A program made the translations under genes and the position numbers. Below, piece by piece: positions 35,815 through 48,605 of a stretch of DNA of 64,000 nt. The notes under the pieces were generated by a model that was not told where the DNA came from, ran no database searches, and saw only the letters and a program-made list of their open reading frames with translations. Positions within the stretch are counted from its first letter, which is position 1. Each line of letters opens with the position of its first letter. The stretch is from Zeugodacus cucurbitae (lineage: Eukaryota > Arthropoda > Insecta > Diptera > Tephritidae): NCBI RefSeq assembly GCF_028554725.1, contig NC_071668.1:61474232-61538231 (forward strand). The letters run 5' to 3'.

Positions 35815-37545
35815 ACTTGGGTAAAAAGTAAAATATTTTGTCGAAATCTTATACACCTGTACCTCTGAAGAATTTGACATTTTTAATGTTAAAATTGCAG
35901 TAAAATGATTTATTTCTATATTTCTCGTAACCAATTTGTGTCAGAAAAGGGCATATTTCCACGCCATTACGCGGAGTTTGCACAAAATTCCTATCTCTAG
36001 CGCCTAAAAGTGGACATGAGAGTTTTTATGACACTGCTGCTTTCGAAGCTCTGTAATGGAAGTGTAATAGATGTGCTACAAAACGCCTTAAAATACAAGA
36101 AATGAATTCCATAGTAAAAAAGGACAAATGCAAGCATGAATAAATAACTTTGTGATTACTAAGGCGCAAATTAAAAAAATAGAAAACTGTGAGCGCGTTG
36201 AGCTAGAAAGTAGTTGGCTACATATACTAAATACGATCATATATGCATAAATCTTGCCACCATGATACATACAGTTAAAGCGCATTTCGTGCAATTTGCT
36301 ATCGTTGGGTCGCATGAATTCATTTTGTTTCTTGGCATTATTCAAATAATAAACGTCTCCATAAATTCCAATGGCAACTCAGCTGCTGCAGTGTCGTAGC
36401 GACTTCTCTCGCAGAATATGTAAGAGTATAAGCGTGGTCCGTAACGAGGAAGACCAGAAAGAGAGCGTATAACGACATTTGAATTTAAGTGGCTTTTAGC
36501 TAAGCATAAAAGCTGCCTTGGGGATGAAAATAAGAAACTCAAACCATTAGAAGATGTAAGTACGTATGGCCAGGTAAAAAGTCGAAAGAAGCTAACTCAA
36601 GACAAGTATTGGCCAAAAGTGGCATGAAGCATGCCAAAGTGTCGTGACAGCTTTCATTTTATGATACTGCACTAACTTAGGCAAACTCCAAACTCATCTT
36701 GAAACCTTGGGCAGTGTTAATTTGTACGCTTCTTAAAAAAACATATATTTTCAACGTGCGGGTAAGTTAATTGAAATTTTTTGCATGCTTTCAGGTAGAA
36801 AATACGCTAAATACATCTTTGGCACAACGTGCCATATATCCTTTGTAGCATAGTCGAGTGACAGTAAAAACTCATAAAAAATGTTCAAAAGTAAAAATTT
36901 TAAGGTATTCGAAGGAGTTTTTCTTTCGGTAAATTGTCAATTAGCACTCTAGTCCTGCATGGTAGGTATATTGTTTAACTGAAATTCTTGACTTTGTAAG
37001 CTTTATACACAATTGTATAATTGTACAGGGAATGAATAATTTTCAGCAGTGAAAACCACAACTTCTCAGGATTTTATTTCACCACTATCACATAAATAAA
37101 AATTTCGAAAATTAAACAATTTAATCACAATTCAATCAGCACCACTCAACCAACAAATTCATTCAAGTGGTCGTGAGGCAAAGCCGAGTTGGCAGCTAGT
37201 CAACCAACTGGCAAATTCTCACGCTTCACAAGTCTTACCAACCAAAAAGAGAAAACAGCAACAAACAACGAAACATTTGGAATCTGGTCGCGTATTTTGC
37301 TGTCGATTTCTGCATCGCATTTTTTATTATTCCAACCAAATGCGGAAAGAAACAAATTTGTATGGGAATTTTGTTCTTGAAGTTGTTCTTTGTTACTTGT
37401 TGTTATTTTCAGCGTGAAATTCCTGCCTTTCGTACTAGTGGTGTAAGTTGTTGTACATACCGCCACTATTTATGTGAAATTGTCAAAAATGTATGCGCTA
37501 AAATGCATGACTGCACAGTGCATCGATAGTTGCAACAAAAGTATA
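35815..37545 (+). repeat. Duplicated non-coding block D3, copy 2
   Basis: Reverse-complement match to 19,850-21,690 (anchors given there). Collinearity is maintained throughout, with indels. The bZIP-like frame found beside copy 1 has no counterpart here. Confidence 0.85.
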
Positions 37546-39734
37546 TAAAGCATATGGAAACTTTTTCAAATTTCTCATTTATTTCCAGAAATATTCGGCA
37601 ACATTCTGCATATAAGTTTGCATTTAGTTACATATTTTATCAAAAGTATTTGGTTCTTAGTACACTAGTGTATGCTGGCGCTTCAACATTATGCTATACG
37701 AAATATATAATATTTGCTAGAAGAAAAATCTATATTATCCCTCGTTTGAGACTTTCCACCGATAACCGATTTTTATAACGGAAATATTACTAACTCATAT
37801 TATTTTATTCATATTTTACCTTCTCAAATTTGTGTACTCATTGTATCTTCATCATATTTCCTAAAAATTGATTGCTTTAAAACCGTTCTTTTATTTAAAG
37901 TAAAATAATATTACTGTCACCTATGGCGTATACGTAACATTCGTGATTTCATGTGAATATGTAATGAAAGTAGCATTCAGCTCGTGAATTGTACTCGTGC
38001 TTAAATGATAATCCAATAAAAAGTGTATGCGAGCTAATTAAAACTAAACCGCAACAACAACAACAAATACTCTCATAGCAACAGCAAACGTACTATGAAA
38101 AACCACATAATTAAACATAATCAAAATGTAAATGCAAAAGCTATCGCTGGGTTTATTTGCTAGGATAAATATAAGTTTAACGTAAAAAGTAAAATATAAA
38201 ATAATTAAATATTTCTAATATTTAATTTAGTTCAAGCGCTTGTTGGGCATATAACAGCTCTGTTTGTCATGCATAAATTTCTGCATACAACATTTATTAC
38301 ACAGCTGGCATCTACAATTTTAACAACCTCGTAAGAAACAGTCTGCATAAATGTCAGTTAAAGTGCAATGTGCAAATAGAAAAGAAAATTATATGACTAA
38401 AAATCGGCGCTTGGCAACATGAGTCTACCCTTAGTGAGGTTGAGCTGCGTTTACACTTACCAATTCTGGTTGAATAGTATACAAAGTACCAACAAAATTC
38501 TGACGCGCACCAGCTGAAGTGAGTACATTCAGTTTTATTTGTTAAATAAAATAATATTAATAAATCTATAACTTATATTTGCAGCAGGATAAAGTTAATA
38601 AACTAGTAATGGAATTTTTTATTGCTGTAAGAAATAATATTTTTGATAATTCATTAATATTTAGATTTTATATATTCGAAATACATTAATGTGTGAAATA
38701 ATTCATAAATAATTCAAAATTGTTGACTTACCTATTGTTCTGTTTAGAAACACTTTTGGTAGCTTGAGTTGACTTTCCTTGCAAAATATGTATCATGACA
38801 TGTGGTATTATGGCAACACGAGCTCATAGAAAAAACATAAAACTGCTTTATGTGTATGTTTACTTTTATTCTTTGATATTTTCTAGCTAAAAGCCTTGCT
38901 TTGACTTCTCTTATTTGTCAACGTTGCTCTTAGTTCCTTCGTCATTTTTGTGTGTCATGGAAAAATTTTATATTTTTGATAACATGTCATGAGTGCCGCT
39001 TATTCTTGCACTTTTGCGCACTCATCCGATTTCTGTGACATTTATTCTTCCTATAGTACAACAACAAACACTTTATGAATTATGTAATGTGTTATTATGA
39101 GACACCACCTACACTTGCAATGCATGCGCACAGGAAACCAGCAGAACCTAGCAGTTTCTGGTTCTAAAGATGGAAGATGCAGCCTTTTCTTGCTCGCCTG
39201 CATAAGATATGTATCTTTTATTACTCTAATTACTTTTGTAGTTTTCTAGTTAGCATTAAATGTTGAGTTGTTGCCTCAGAGAATGTTAGCTTTCAGTGTT
39301 AATTTCCTCGAATATTAGTTAGGAAAAGTTAGTTAAAAGCTTTTTGCTCTTTGTTACCATCATACCACTTTTTTATGATGCATATGTAATACTCTTGTTG
39401 AAGTATTTTTGAGTGTTGCAAGAAGAAACCCAGAAGTTTACAAAGTGAATATCAAACGAAAAACTTTCGTAACATAATTACTGCTAGTCATTGTACATAG
39501 TATGGAGCCTATGATCAACCTTCAGGGTCTCACTATGTGCATATTTATGTCCATTATAATCGCAAATTGAAATATTGAATATTTTAAATTTCTGGTAATA
39601 TTTTCTATCATATCATTCGACCTATAAACATTCCAAAGTAATTTGTATTTTGCAAAAAAAAACACGGTAAATTTCTTCCTATTTAAAAGTAGAGTAGTAA
39701 ATATTTGAATAGCAAAGAAGCAGGGAAAGCAAAG
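37546..39734. other. Non-coding stretch
   Basis: No gene recognised. ATGGCGTATACGTAACATT at about 37,924 recurs at 12,389. GTGCCGCTTATTC...GCACTTTTGCGCACTCATC at about 38,994-39,028 loosely resembles 23,884-23,915. Both hint at further old duplication but are too short to call. Confidence 0.4.
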
Positions 39735-40110
39735 AAGAATTCCTTCAGCTTATATAATTTTTTATTGCAAATTGAATCACGTTTAAGTCTTCGTAAAATG
39801 ACACTATAACGACATAGAGTGACACTACAACAATTGCGACAATCCTAGTAAATAAAATAAGTAGGTAACTAAAGCTCTTTTAACAACAACTAACAATGTT
39901 GTGGCACAGGATGCAACATGAGTAGATAACTCTAAGAACGTTGATGACTATAATACAAACCAGAAAATAACTTGTGGACACTACAACAATGTATGTCTAT
40001 ATAAAATAGAATATATAAGTGTGCGGCAGCTAACCACAAGTGAGAACTTCAAAGGCACGTATAAGGCAAATGTCAACAGCTTAACTGTTGTCCCTGACGC
40101 AGTCCACTCT
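39735..40110 (-). repeat. Duplicated non-coding block D6, copy 1 (inverted relative to 45.3-45.6 kb)
   Basis: Read on the minus strand it matches 45,340-45,615: CAGTTAAGCTGTTGACATTT / GAGTTAAGCCATTGGCATTT, ACGTGCCTTTGAAGTTC / ACATGCCTTCGAAGTTC, TAGTTACCTACT, TATGTCGTTATAGTGT / TATGTCGTTATGGTGT, and TCATTTTACG followed by AAGACTTAAACGTGATTCAAT versus ACGACTTAAACGTGATTCAAT. Confidence 0.8.
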
Positions 40111-42689
40111 GTTAACCTGTCATAGTAATAGCTTCATTGTTTTGAAGACTAGAAATTTGAAAAAAACTGTGACTATAGAAAGAGATCAAGAATTTTATTT
40201 TCTTAAACTATTCAATTTCTTCTTCTTCCTACAGCAATGCTGTAGTACATATGTTTCAATCAATATTCAAATTATAATTATAAGCAGAAATGCTGGATTA
40301 TTGAAATAAAATGTTGACGCCATAACTAATAATTTCAGGTTAATTTATAATTAGTTGAATTTGACTAATCCCTACCACAATTATTCTTCCCAGTAAAACA
40401 AATTATTTCTGTTGAATAAGATCTCACTTACAAAATTAATTTGCACTTAAGTCATTGAACAGATATGCGCACTGTGCAATTATGATCAGGCGATTGGCGG
40501 TGACGGAACAACAATCATGAAGACAACTAAAGTTTATGAGAGCTGCGTATATTGTGTGCTGTACAAAAACAGCCAATGCATGCAAATTAAATTCGCCTAG
40601 TGCTGCTTCTAGTGTTTAGTTCACTATGAATTACGCAGAAACTGCATTCAAATTTATCGTTGGCGGTCTAACAAGCACGGTCTTTTGTAAGGAGATATTT
40701 GCAAGAACAAAGCAAGCAATTATCGCAGAGCGGCAGAGCGAACAACATCAGCAGACGCTTGACAAGTACTTTACCACCACGTTCTGTCGCACAAAAAGGC
40801 GTTGTATTTGTGCAGTGCGCTTTGTACTGAACAATATGTGTAAGCATATGCAGCTTGGAGATATGGTGTATATTCGTTTCATAATCATGTAAACGTGTCG
40901 TTAAATTATAACTGAACAAATAAAGCATTCTTACTCTGGTACTCTGATAGCGCAAAAGACGTATGGACCACTGTCCAACTGTACTGTTAACCGTTGTTAA
41001 CAACAATTACGGACAGATGTATGTTAACACAGAATTGTGCTAATAAGAAGATAACCAATATAAGCAGAAGCTCGGTGATTTAGGCTAATACCTTTTTTTG
41101 ATGTCCGACAAAAGAGATGAGTTCTAAAACTTCGGCAGATAGTCCGGTCAATTAAAATCGGACAGCATTTTCGACTAGACGGCAGTAATCCCATTTTCCA
41201 ACTGTAATAACTTCTCGCGATAATTACATGTTCTGTGAACATTATTATTCAAGCCAATAGTCGAACACGCCCTTTATTTATTGTGTGCCTACATTTTACT
41301 CATTTTATCTGAATACGTGAAGCTTCCATATGATTTTGCCCTACTTTCCAGGGATCTTGGGTAAATTTAAGGCATCATCGGAGCCTCAGAGGATCAGCAG
41401 ATAACTTGTAGGTCGATTTACTAAATCTAGTAACCTAGATTCCATTAGCTATAAAGTTCTACTTTTAGTTCCCCACTTTTATTTCCTACCATTTAACTTT
41501 ACGAGTATGTGGATATGTATTTTAGGAAATAATATAGTAGTTTAAAATAAATATTTTTTGACGTATTCAATTTGCTTGAAAATTCGGTACAAAATTATTA
41601 ATTATCTCTTATTAAGTATATATTTTTGTGTGATTTTTGAAACCAATTAATTTTAAATATTAAATTATTTCTTTATTAGTTTTCTCAGATTGCATAAAAT
41701 AAATATTTGCCAATTATTGCAGTTCAAATTTCGTTTAATAAATAGCAGGGGATGAAGTTACATTGAAATTAATCTTATTAATTAAAATATTACCTATTTA
41801 GTCGGTAATTATATTATGGTATGTAAAGAAGTCTTATAAATTAAGCAATATGATTACCAGCTATTATATATAACAAAATAAGAAAGCTTGGCTTACAAAA
41901 TATATAATATATATACTCATAAGTGTATACACGAGTAGTTGCTTATCTGAAACTATGCTTTACTTTACGCTTACTGTGCCAAGGAAAACGCAAACAAACC
42001 CATAACACTTAACTAAATGCCTTAAACTAAACAAGAAAAGTCACACCAAACCAACAAAAAAATCAACAAACTTCAAACTACAAGGTGAGGTAATAATATC
42101 AGTAGATGAAGTAAAGCATGAATATGGTGAAATGGTGAAGAGTAATTGGTCTCAAAGAAATTTACGGAGTAAAATAAGAAAGGAGATTTCTTTCTATAGG
42201 TACTTGCTCGTTCACTGCTATACAGACTAGTAACATTTTAATATTTGTGTTGCTTGTATATATTAGGATAGTAGAGAATGTGAAAATACTGATGTGTTTG
42301 ATGTAACATTTCGAAAAGTGTCTAAGTTTATGAAACCTGGAAACAGGGAATGAAAAAGAACTGAAAAATGTTTTATACTCTCACCTTCATAACTACGCTG
42401 TCTATCATACAATTCATCAATACCCAATGAAGCTATTAACTAAAACACAAAAATTCTTTAATCGTTACAGAAAATTAGTTTTTCTGAGTACCTTTCTTTG
42501 ACACTCAGCATTCTGCACCTTTACCAATACTATAATAGCCATACAAATGCAATACCTTCTGATTTGAGCCACCTGTACATATGTACATAGTGCTTGTAAC
42601 ATTTTCTCACTCATTGATGTCTATATTATTACCTGTGCAACAAATATAGTAGCATATACAGATAAAAGCGAGCGAACCGCAAGTTTTAT
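40111..42689. other. Non-coding stretch
   Basis: Frames of 88 and 112 codons overlap on opposite strands around 40,626-41,006 without recognisable motifs. A TTTTATACTCTCACC word at about 42,371 resembles the end of repeat family R but is too short to assign. Confidence 0.4.
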
Positions 42690-44017
42690 CTCAGAAGCCA
42701 CATCATTAATCTTCCGAAAAAGGGTGACCTCACATTGTGCAATAACTGGAGGGGAATTACGCTATTAAATTGTCTCAATAAATTTATAGCTGAAATTATA
42801 AGACTTAGACTAGCTTCGGAACTAGACGAAGGATTCAGAAAGGAACAGGCCGGCTTTCGTCCCAGAAGGTCGTGTGTTGATCATGTAAACACTTTGCGAA
42901 TAATCGTTGAACAGTCGGCGGAATGGCGCTCCTCACTATATGTAGCTTTCATAGATTTCGAGAAAGCGTTCGACACGCTATGTCATCGTACAATTTGGAG
43001 CGCTCTGGAATGTAAAGGAGTCCCGAACACCCTCATTACACTTATAAAGGGCTTGTACTCTGGGGCCAGTTGCCGCGTGTTGCACTTGGTAGCTGCATTC
43101 CTGTCGAAAAAGGCGTGCGACAAGGGTGTGTTTTATCGCCTTTACTTTTTAACACAGTTCTGGATGTTGTGATGAGGAGCGCAACGCGTGAAGAGAGAGG
43201 TATAAGGTGGGGACTGTTTGATCGGCTTGAAGACTTAGATTATGCGGATAACATATGCGTTTTATCGCATAGTCACGCAGATATGCAAGCTAAACTCGAC
43301 GATATAGCCGAATCATCCGCAAACGCAGGTCTTAAAATTAATTAAAAAAAAAAAAAAACAAAAATTATGCGTTTGAACACCAACAATAAGAGTCCACTGC
43401 ATATACTTGGAGAATACGTAGAAGATGTTGAATCATTCGTATATCTTGGCACGATAACCGCTTCGGGAGGTTCCTCTGCGTATATAGGTAATCGCATAGG
43501 AAAAGCAAAACAAGCATTTGGAATGCTCAAAAATATTTGGAAGTCTCAACAGTTATCCATTCGAACAAAAGTGCGGTTCTTTGACTCCAACATAAAATCT
43601 GTTTTGCTGTATGGCTGTGAGACTTGGAATGTCATCACCAGGGATTCACAACGACTACAAACCTTCGTCAACCGTTGCCTTTGAAGAATACTAGGCATTT
43701 ACTGGCCGGATATAATCTCCAATGAAACGCTATGGAGACGCACGCAACAAACCCCACTGCGTCTCGAAATTCTCAAACGTAAGTGGGCGTGGATCGGGCA
43801 CACTTTGCGCAAACCTGTAAACGATATAGCAAGAAATGCTATTGGTTGGAACCCGCCTGGGCAGAGGCGAGTTGGCAGACCTGCTCATACGTGGAGAAGA
43901 CGGTTGGAGGCTGACTTCAGACCTACAGGAAAAAGTTGGGGCGAAATAAAGCGTATGGCATGTGACAGAAATGGTTGGAACTGTTTTACTGTGGCCCTAT
44001 GCTCCTTGCAGGAGTAA
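42690..44017 (+). mobile_element. Second LINE (non-LTR), 5'-truncated and decayed
   Basis: Only the RT domain and C-terminal tail remain; there is no endonuclease upstream. The family differs from the RTE-type copies in sequence but has a related tail architecture (WAWIGHTLRKP, then GRPAHTWRRRLEAD). The clade cannot be fixed by eye. No target duplication was identified; the 5' boundary is approximate. Confidence 0.85.
42690..44017 (+). pseudogene. LINE reverse transcriptase pseudogene
   Basis: Motifs in order: INLPKKGDLTL (from about 42,705), NNWRGITLLN, GFRPRRSCVDH, FIDFEKAFDT, GVRQGCVLSPLLF (about 43,115), DYADN (43,238-43,252), LKIN, FVYLGTITASGG, SVLLYGCETW, WAWIGHTLRKP and DRNGWNCFTVALCS at the end. 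Lesions: a one-base deletion near 43,085 shifts the frame; an A-tract at 43,345-43,359 causes another shift with a stop just before it; TGA at 43,682 ends the third piece. The catalytic YADD reads YADN, losing an aspartate needed for polymerase activity. It is non-functional. Confidence 0.9.
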
Positions 44018-45339
44018 CAGGAACTATATATATATGCTTGAATGAAACTTATTTTGGCAATAGAATCATAGTAAATAGTTTGAAAACTACAAAGCGCTCC
44101 TAGCTTACTATGTACCATTTCACACGACGCTTGCTCTCAAGTAACTTCAATTTATATATGCTTTAGTATATATGTATGTAGGTGCATAGGTTAGCTTTGC
44201 TACCAATGCGTTTGCCTATATAACATGTTCTATGCTCAAATATTTAAAGTTTTAACTACCTGTAACTTGAGCCGTTTGCTCTGTGTCTCTCGCTGCAGCA
44301 ATTACAGTTTTGCTACTATTATTACATTTACAAGTAATATATAAATCAGGGCTTGTTGCTTTTCGTGCCATATATAAATATTTGAATAAAGTATCGCCAA
44401 AATGAAGTATCGTCAAATGCTAATAATGCTCCTATGGTTCTAAGGTCCTAGTGCTCCAAGACTTTTTTTCGACTCCTAGTCATTCCAGTTTAAAAATAAG
44501 ATGCGATCACAGGGATGATTTCGAAATCCTAACTAGCTGGATCCTGACCTTCTCTAATTATACGAAATACATGTATATGACAGAGAAAATGACATGGAAG
44601 TATGTTACTTGGTTTTCTTATCTTAAGTATGGAAGTTGAATATATCCACATTTCTTCGATGATAACCAACCAAACAATAATGCAGTAACATCTATACGCC
44701 ATCCAACCACCCAATTATCCGCCCATGTTCCATTGTTTGTAATATTTCAAATGCAGTTTAAGTCTCAAAATGCGTTTGCCATTTAGCTAAAAGACTGATG
44801 GGCATCGACTTACTCGTATTACGACTCTCGCTGTTCGTCAAGTTCTAAAATGGATTTTAAGTGCTATGAAAGTGAAAGTTAGCTATTTTGTTGCCTAAAT
44901 TAGCATCAATATAATCCTTTAGAACCATCTGTAAGTTTGGCATGGATCAGCACGAATGTCTGCCATGACGTATGAGTAATAGTTCAACCATTTGACTACC
45001 ATTTAAATCTGTGGTAATGATATAATTTTCGAAAGTATCAAGGTATGTTATTGCGACGTAGTATTTTTGCCTTATAGCCATGGATTTACTGGTGAAGTAT
45101 AAATATTGATACAAGTAATATTGAAGAGGTTTTACTTTAACTGAGTACAATAAATGCATTTTATCTAGTAAAAATAAGTCATGCGATCTTTAAGTTCGTT
45201 GTTGTTGTTTAATACATAAAATAATCTGTTTTGTTATTTTAATTTTGTATTTCTCTGAAAACGGAAACATAAGGCATCTCAACATGGTTGACAATTTGTT
45301 GCGTCTGCAAAAGACGTGAGTGCTGCGTGCCACAATATG
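44018..45339. other. Non-coding stretch
   Basis: No gene recognised. It lies between the LINE and the right arm of block D6. Confidence 0.4.
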
Positions 45340-45615
45340 GCTTTATGTATACTGCAGTACTGCTGGAGTTAAGCCATTGGCATTTATGTGACATGCCTTC
45401 GAAGTTCACACACTCACTCTTGGACAACTCCATACTCAAGGATATAAATATAAATATACACACTTTCCAGTAGTAGTTACCTACTCCGTATATACATATA
45501 AATATTTACCTTGTTGTTGTGCAATTTTATGTCGTTATGGTGTAAAGTTTCATTTTACGACGACTTAAACGTGATTCAATCTACGGAAGAAGACATAGTT
45601 GAAGGTAAACATGTT
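45340..45615 (+). repeat. Duplicated non-coding block D6, copy 2
   Basis: Inverted partner of 39,735-40,110. The two arms enclose about 5.2 kb that includes the second LINE. Weak similarity may continue to about 45,650. Confidence 0.8.
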
Positions 45616-46097
45616 CCTATTCGGCTTTGCTTAATTTGTTGATTGACTACATACGACTATACTTATGTATACTAAAAATGTACAAATCACCTTAAAAAAG
45701 GGTAAAATGTGAGCTCGTAGATGTTGTCAGTAAACATACTTTATTATTTGATATGTTGTAAGAAACTATCATATTAATATTGGGTATTTTAATTAATTGT
45801 TGCATATACGTTCAGTCCCATATCTGTAATTAGCCATTACTCAATTAAATTAAATAAATAAAATTACTATACGAATAGTAGATATTCATTTTAGTACCTA
45901 AAAAATTACGAATAAGTTATATTTATTTACAAAACCACTCTTTAATTACCATTTCATTTCTGGCAAATGCCTACAGGTACGCAAGTCTTTACACATAAGT
46001 CTATGTGAGATTATATACACCAAAGACAAATTTTCGAACATTTTAAAATTGGAATTGTTTGCATTTTTCGCAACAGCGCACACGTAAGTACTTTCAA
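45616..46097. other. Non-coding stretch beside the RTE fragment
   Basis: AT-rich, no gene recognised; possible faint continuation of D6 in the first 40 bases. Confidence 0.35.
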
Positions 46098-46790
46098 TTA
46101 TATATATATATATTTGGCTTAGGAACCGCTTTAAGCGATTATAGCCGTATCCACCAGAGCGCGCCACTCATTCCTTTTTTTTTTGCTTTTTGGCGCCAAC
46201 TGGAAACACCAAGTGAAGCCAGGTCACTTTGCACTTGGCCTTTCCACCGGAATGGAGGTCGTCCTCTTCCTCGGCTTCCTCCGGCGGCTACTGCATCGAA
46301 CACTTTCAGGGCTGGAGTGTTTTCGTCCATTCGGACAACATGACCTAGCCAGCGTAGCCGCTGTCTTTTTATTCGCTGAACTATGTCAATGTCGTCGTAT
46401 AACTCGTACAGCTCATCGTTCCATCGTCTGCGGTATTCGCCGTTGCCAATGTTTTGAGGACCATATATCTTGCGCAAAATTTCCTCTCGAAAACTCCTAG
46501 TGTCGTCTCATCTGATGTTGACATCGTTCAAGCTTCTGCACCGTAGAGCAAGACGGGAATGATAAGCGACTTGTAGAGCTTGATTTTGGTTCGTCGAGAG
46601 AGGACTTTACTGTTCAATTGGCTACTCAGTCCAAAGTAGCACCTGTTGGCAAGAGTTATTCTGCGCTGGATTTCGAGGCTGACATTGTTCGTGTTGTTGA
46701 TGCTGGTTCCCAGGTATACGAAATTATCTACGACCTCAAAGTTATGACTGTCAGCAGTGACGTGGGAGCCAATTGGATTGTATTTCGGTA
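46098..46790 (-). mobile_element. RTE-type LINE, 3'-end fragment (copy 4)
   Basis: Minus strand. It covers the segment from GSHVTADSHNFEVVDNF to the ORF end, a 3' tail with a hairpin-like ATCGCTTTAAGCGGT, and a terminal TA dinucleotide tract (46,098-46,113), as expected for RTE elements, which typically end in a short tandem repeat rather than poly(A). This copy supplies the region missing between the other two large fragments. Confidence 0.85.
46130..46790 (-). pseudogene. RTE-type RT thumb and C-terminal tail, broken
   Basis: The upstream piece reads NFVYLGTSINNTNNVSLEIQ then ANRCYFGLSSQ and SLIIPVLLYGAEA. The next codon is TGA where the copy at 24.6 kb has TGG (Trp), a nonsense change. 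A one-base deletion in the TTTTCC run near 46,480 shifts the frame, after which KIYGPQNIGNGEYRRRWND, RLRWLGHVVRMDENTPA and GGSRGRGRPPFRWKGQV follow. The tail diverges at the C-terminus (SWRQKAKKKGM). It cannot make a functional product. Confidence 0.85.
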
Positions 46791-48189
46791 TGACTATATC
46801 TCTTTCTTCTTCATATTGATACCTTTTTTTTTTGCTATTTATATATGTCGAGACGTTGGCAACGAATTGAAGAGACATTCAATTACATAATGCAAATCGT
46901 CTATACTAATGCGTTCATGTAAGACATAAAATTGCAGGAAGGCACATCGAAAAACGAAATATTTTCTTTGTATAAAGGACGGGTCTTTTTTTTCGACCAA
47001 AAAAGCAATTCAAAGTTCATCAAAGCAGATAATATATCAACAAAGGCGTGACAATATGTGGAGAGTATGTAAAGTTATGCAACAAAGAATGGAAACGGAA
47101 ATTTGGCATCTTGAAATTGTCGGTTAACCGAAGAAAGGCTTAAATATATTAGTCGCATCGCATAATAAGTCTTCGACTGGAAATGAAAGGAAGTCAAGTG
47201 CCGAAAAATTTTATTTACGTATATTTGTTTGGCATAAAGTTTTTCAATTTAAGTTGTAATTTGTTGTCAGAGGTTCACTGGGCATCCGTTCACTGAAACA
47301 TATTTTCGATAAAATTCATATAAAAAGAAGCGATGAGTAGAATTTGTTTATTATACCTTGACCTGTTAAATATCATAATTTTTTATACACACTTTTGTAG
47401 TTACTATTCTATATTTACTATCATTATTATTATTTTTGCTGTGTACAATATAGAAAAGCAATTGCATGCAACTATTTATATTGCTGAGCATGTTTACCCG
47501 TCACTATTAGCAATTTACATGAACTGTATTTGAATATGATTCCATCAAATGGCAAATAGAAAGAAATACCGCCGGTAAAATTGAATCTGGTGGGGTATGA
47601 ACGAAGTGAATTGAAATCGTTTAGAACTGCATGATAACTTAGTGTGCTTGTTTTCGATAAAGAAATGGGTTTTAGAGAATGTTGATTTTGCAGAAGCAGC
47701 AGCCCTCACAAATGAATTTATTCCAAATGTAATCGGAATATAATTGAATATACATAAAATATATATGTACGTGTATGAAGTAGTGTATATGTAGGCAATA
47801 CGTATACTAAACCTAAATGAGAATTTCAAACATCAACAAACACTGAAATCACAGAATTGTGCTGAGGGACCAATATTATCACAAATAAACTTATTCATTA
47901 CATAAATACAAATTATGTTTATATCTCCGCCCATTTCTAACACCTTTGTTGTGTTAATGATTTGTGTTTTGTGTGTAATGCCATCCTTTGATTATTGCTT
48001 GAAGTGAAGCGGAAAATCAATGCAAGTAAATGTGAACTATGCAGGACAAAAAATACACGACAAAACGGAACAACAAACATATAATTAGCACAAATAAGAA
48101 AAAAAGGAGATTGAAAAAAAAACAAAGCTGAAATATGCAGAAAACGGAGAAATGAACAAATATTCACACCTGAGTAATCACAAATGCAA
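46791..48189. other. Non-coding stretch
   Basis: No gene or transposon recognised. The last 150-200 bases may continue block D1 faintly. Confidence 0.4.
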
Positions 48190-48605
48190 AACGATGAAGA
48201 GCTGAGCGTTTTGAATTGAAATGAGTAAAATTGGTGATTTGACATTTGACTGGTGAGTCAAGCGGCATCAATAACGTTGACGTAAGTGTCATTACTTTTG
48301 TTATGCTAGTTGTTGTCCTTGTCGCTTTTGTGCTTTGTTCTCAACTCATTGTGATTTCATTGTAATTTCCTTTCATTGGTTGTTTATGTTCATACAATAC
48401 ACATTTTTTGTCGTTCGTTTTTATTTTATGACGCTGGGTTTTATAAGTTTTTGAAAGCGTATTAACGAAATCATAGACTAACTCACTGAGTATTTTTGCC
48501 TGCTTACGTTTGCCTGACTTGCTTCCAGCTGACAAACTGAGTGACTGAAAACTTCCAGTTATAACCCATAATTATGCAAATTTGCTCCGCTATTGGTGGT
48601 TACTA
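48190..48605 (-). repeat. Duplicated non-coding block D1, copy 3 of 3
   Basis: Reverse complement of the block at 17,700-18,140 and 33,826-34,362. Minus-strand anchors: TTTGCATAATTATGGGTT, AGTCACTCAGTTTGTCAG, TTTCGTTAATACGCTTT, CCCAGCGTCATAAAAT, TGTATGAACATAAACAACC, GACAAGGACAACAACTAGCA, CAGTCAAATGTCAAATCACC and CATTTCAATTCAAA. Together with D4 at 50.3-50.9 kb it forms a collinear inverted counterpart of 12.6-18.1 kb. Confidence 0.8.

Noticed and set aside
40626..41006. Overlapping frames of 88 and 112 codons on opposite strands
   Set aside because: No domain or codon bias; mutual antisense overlap is typical of chance frames.
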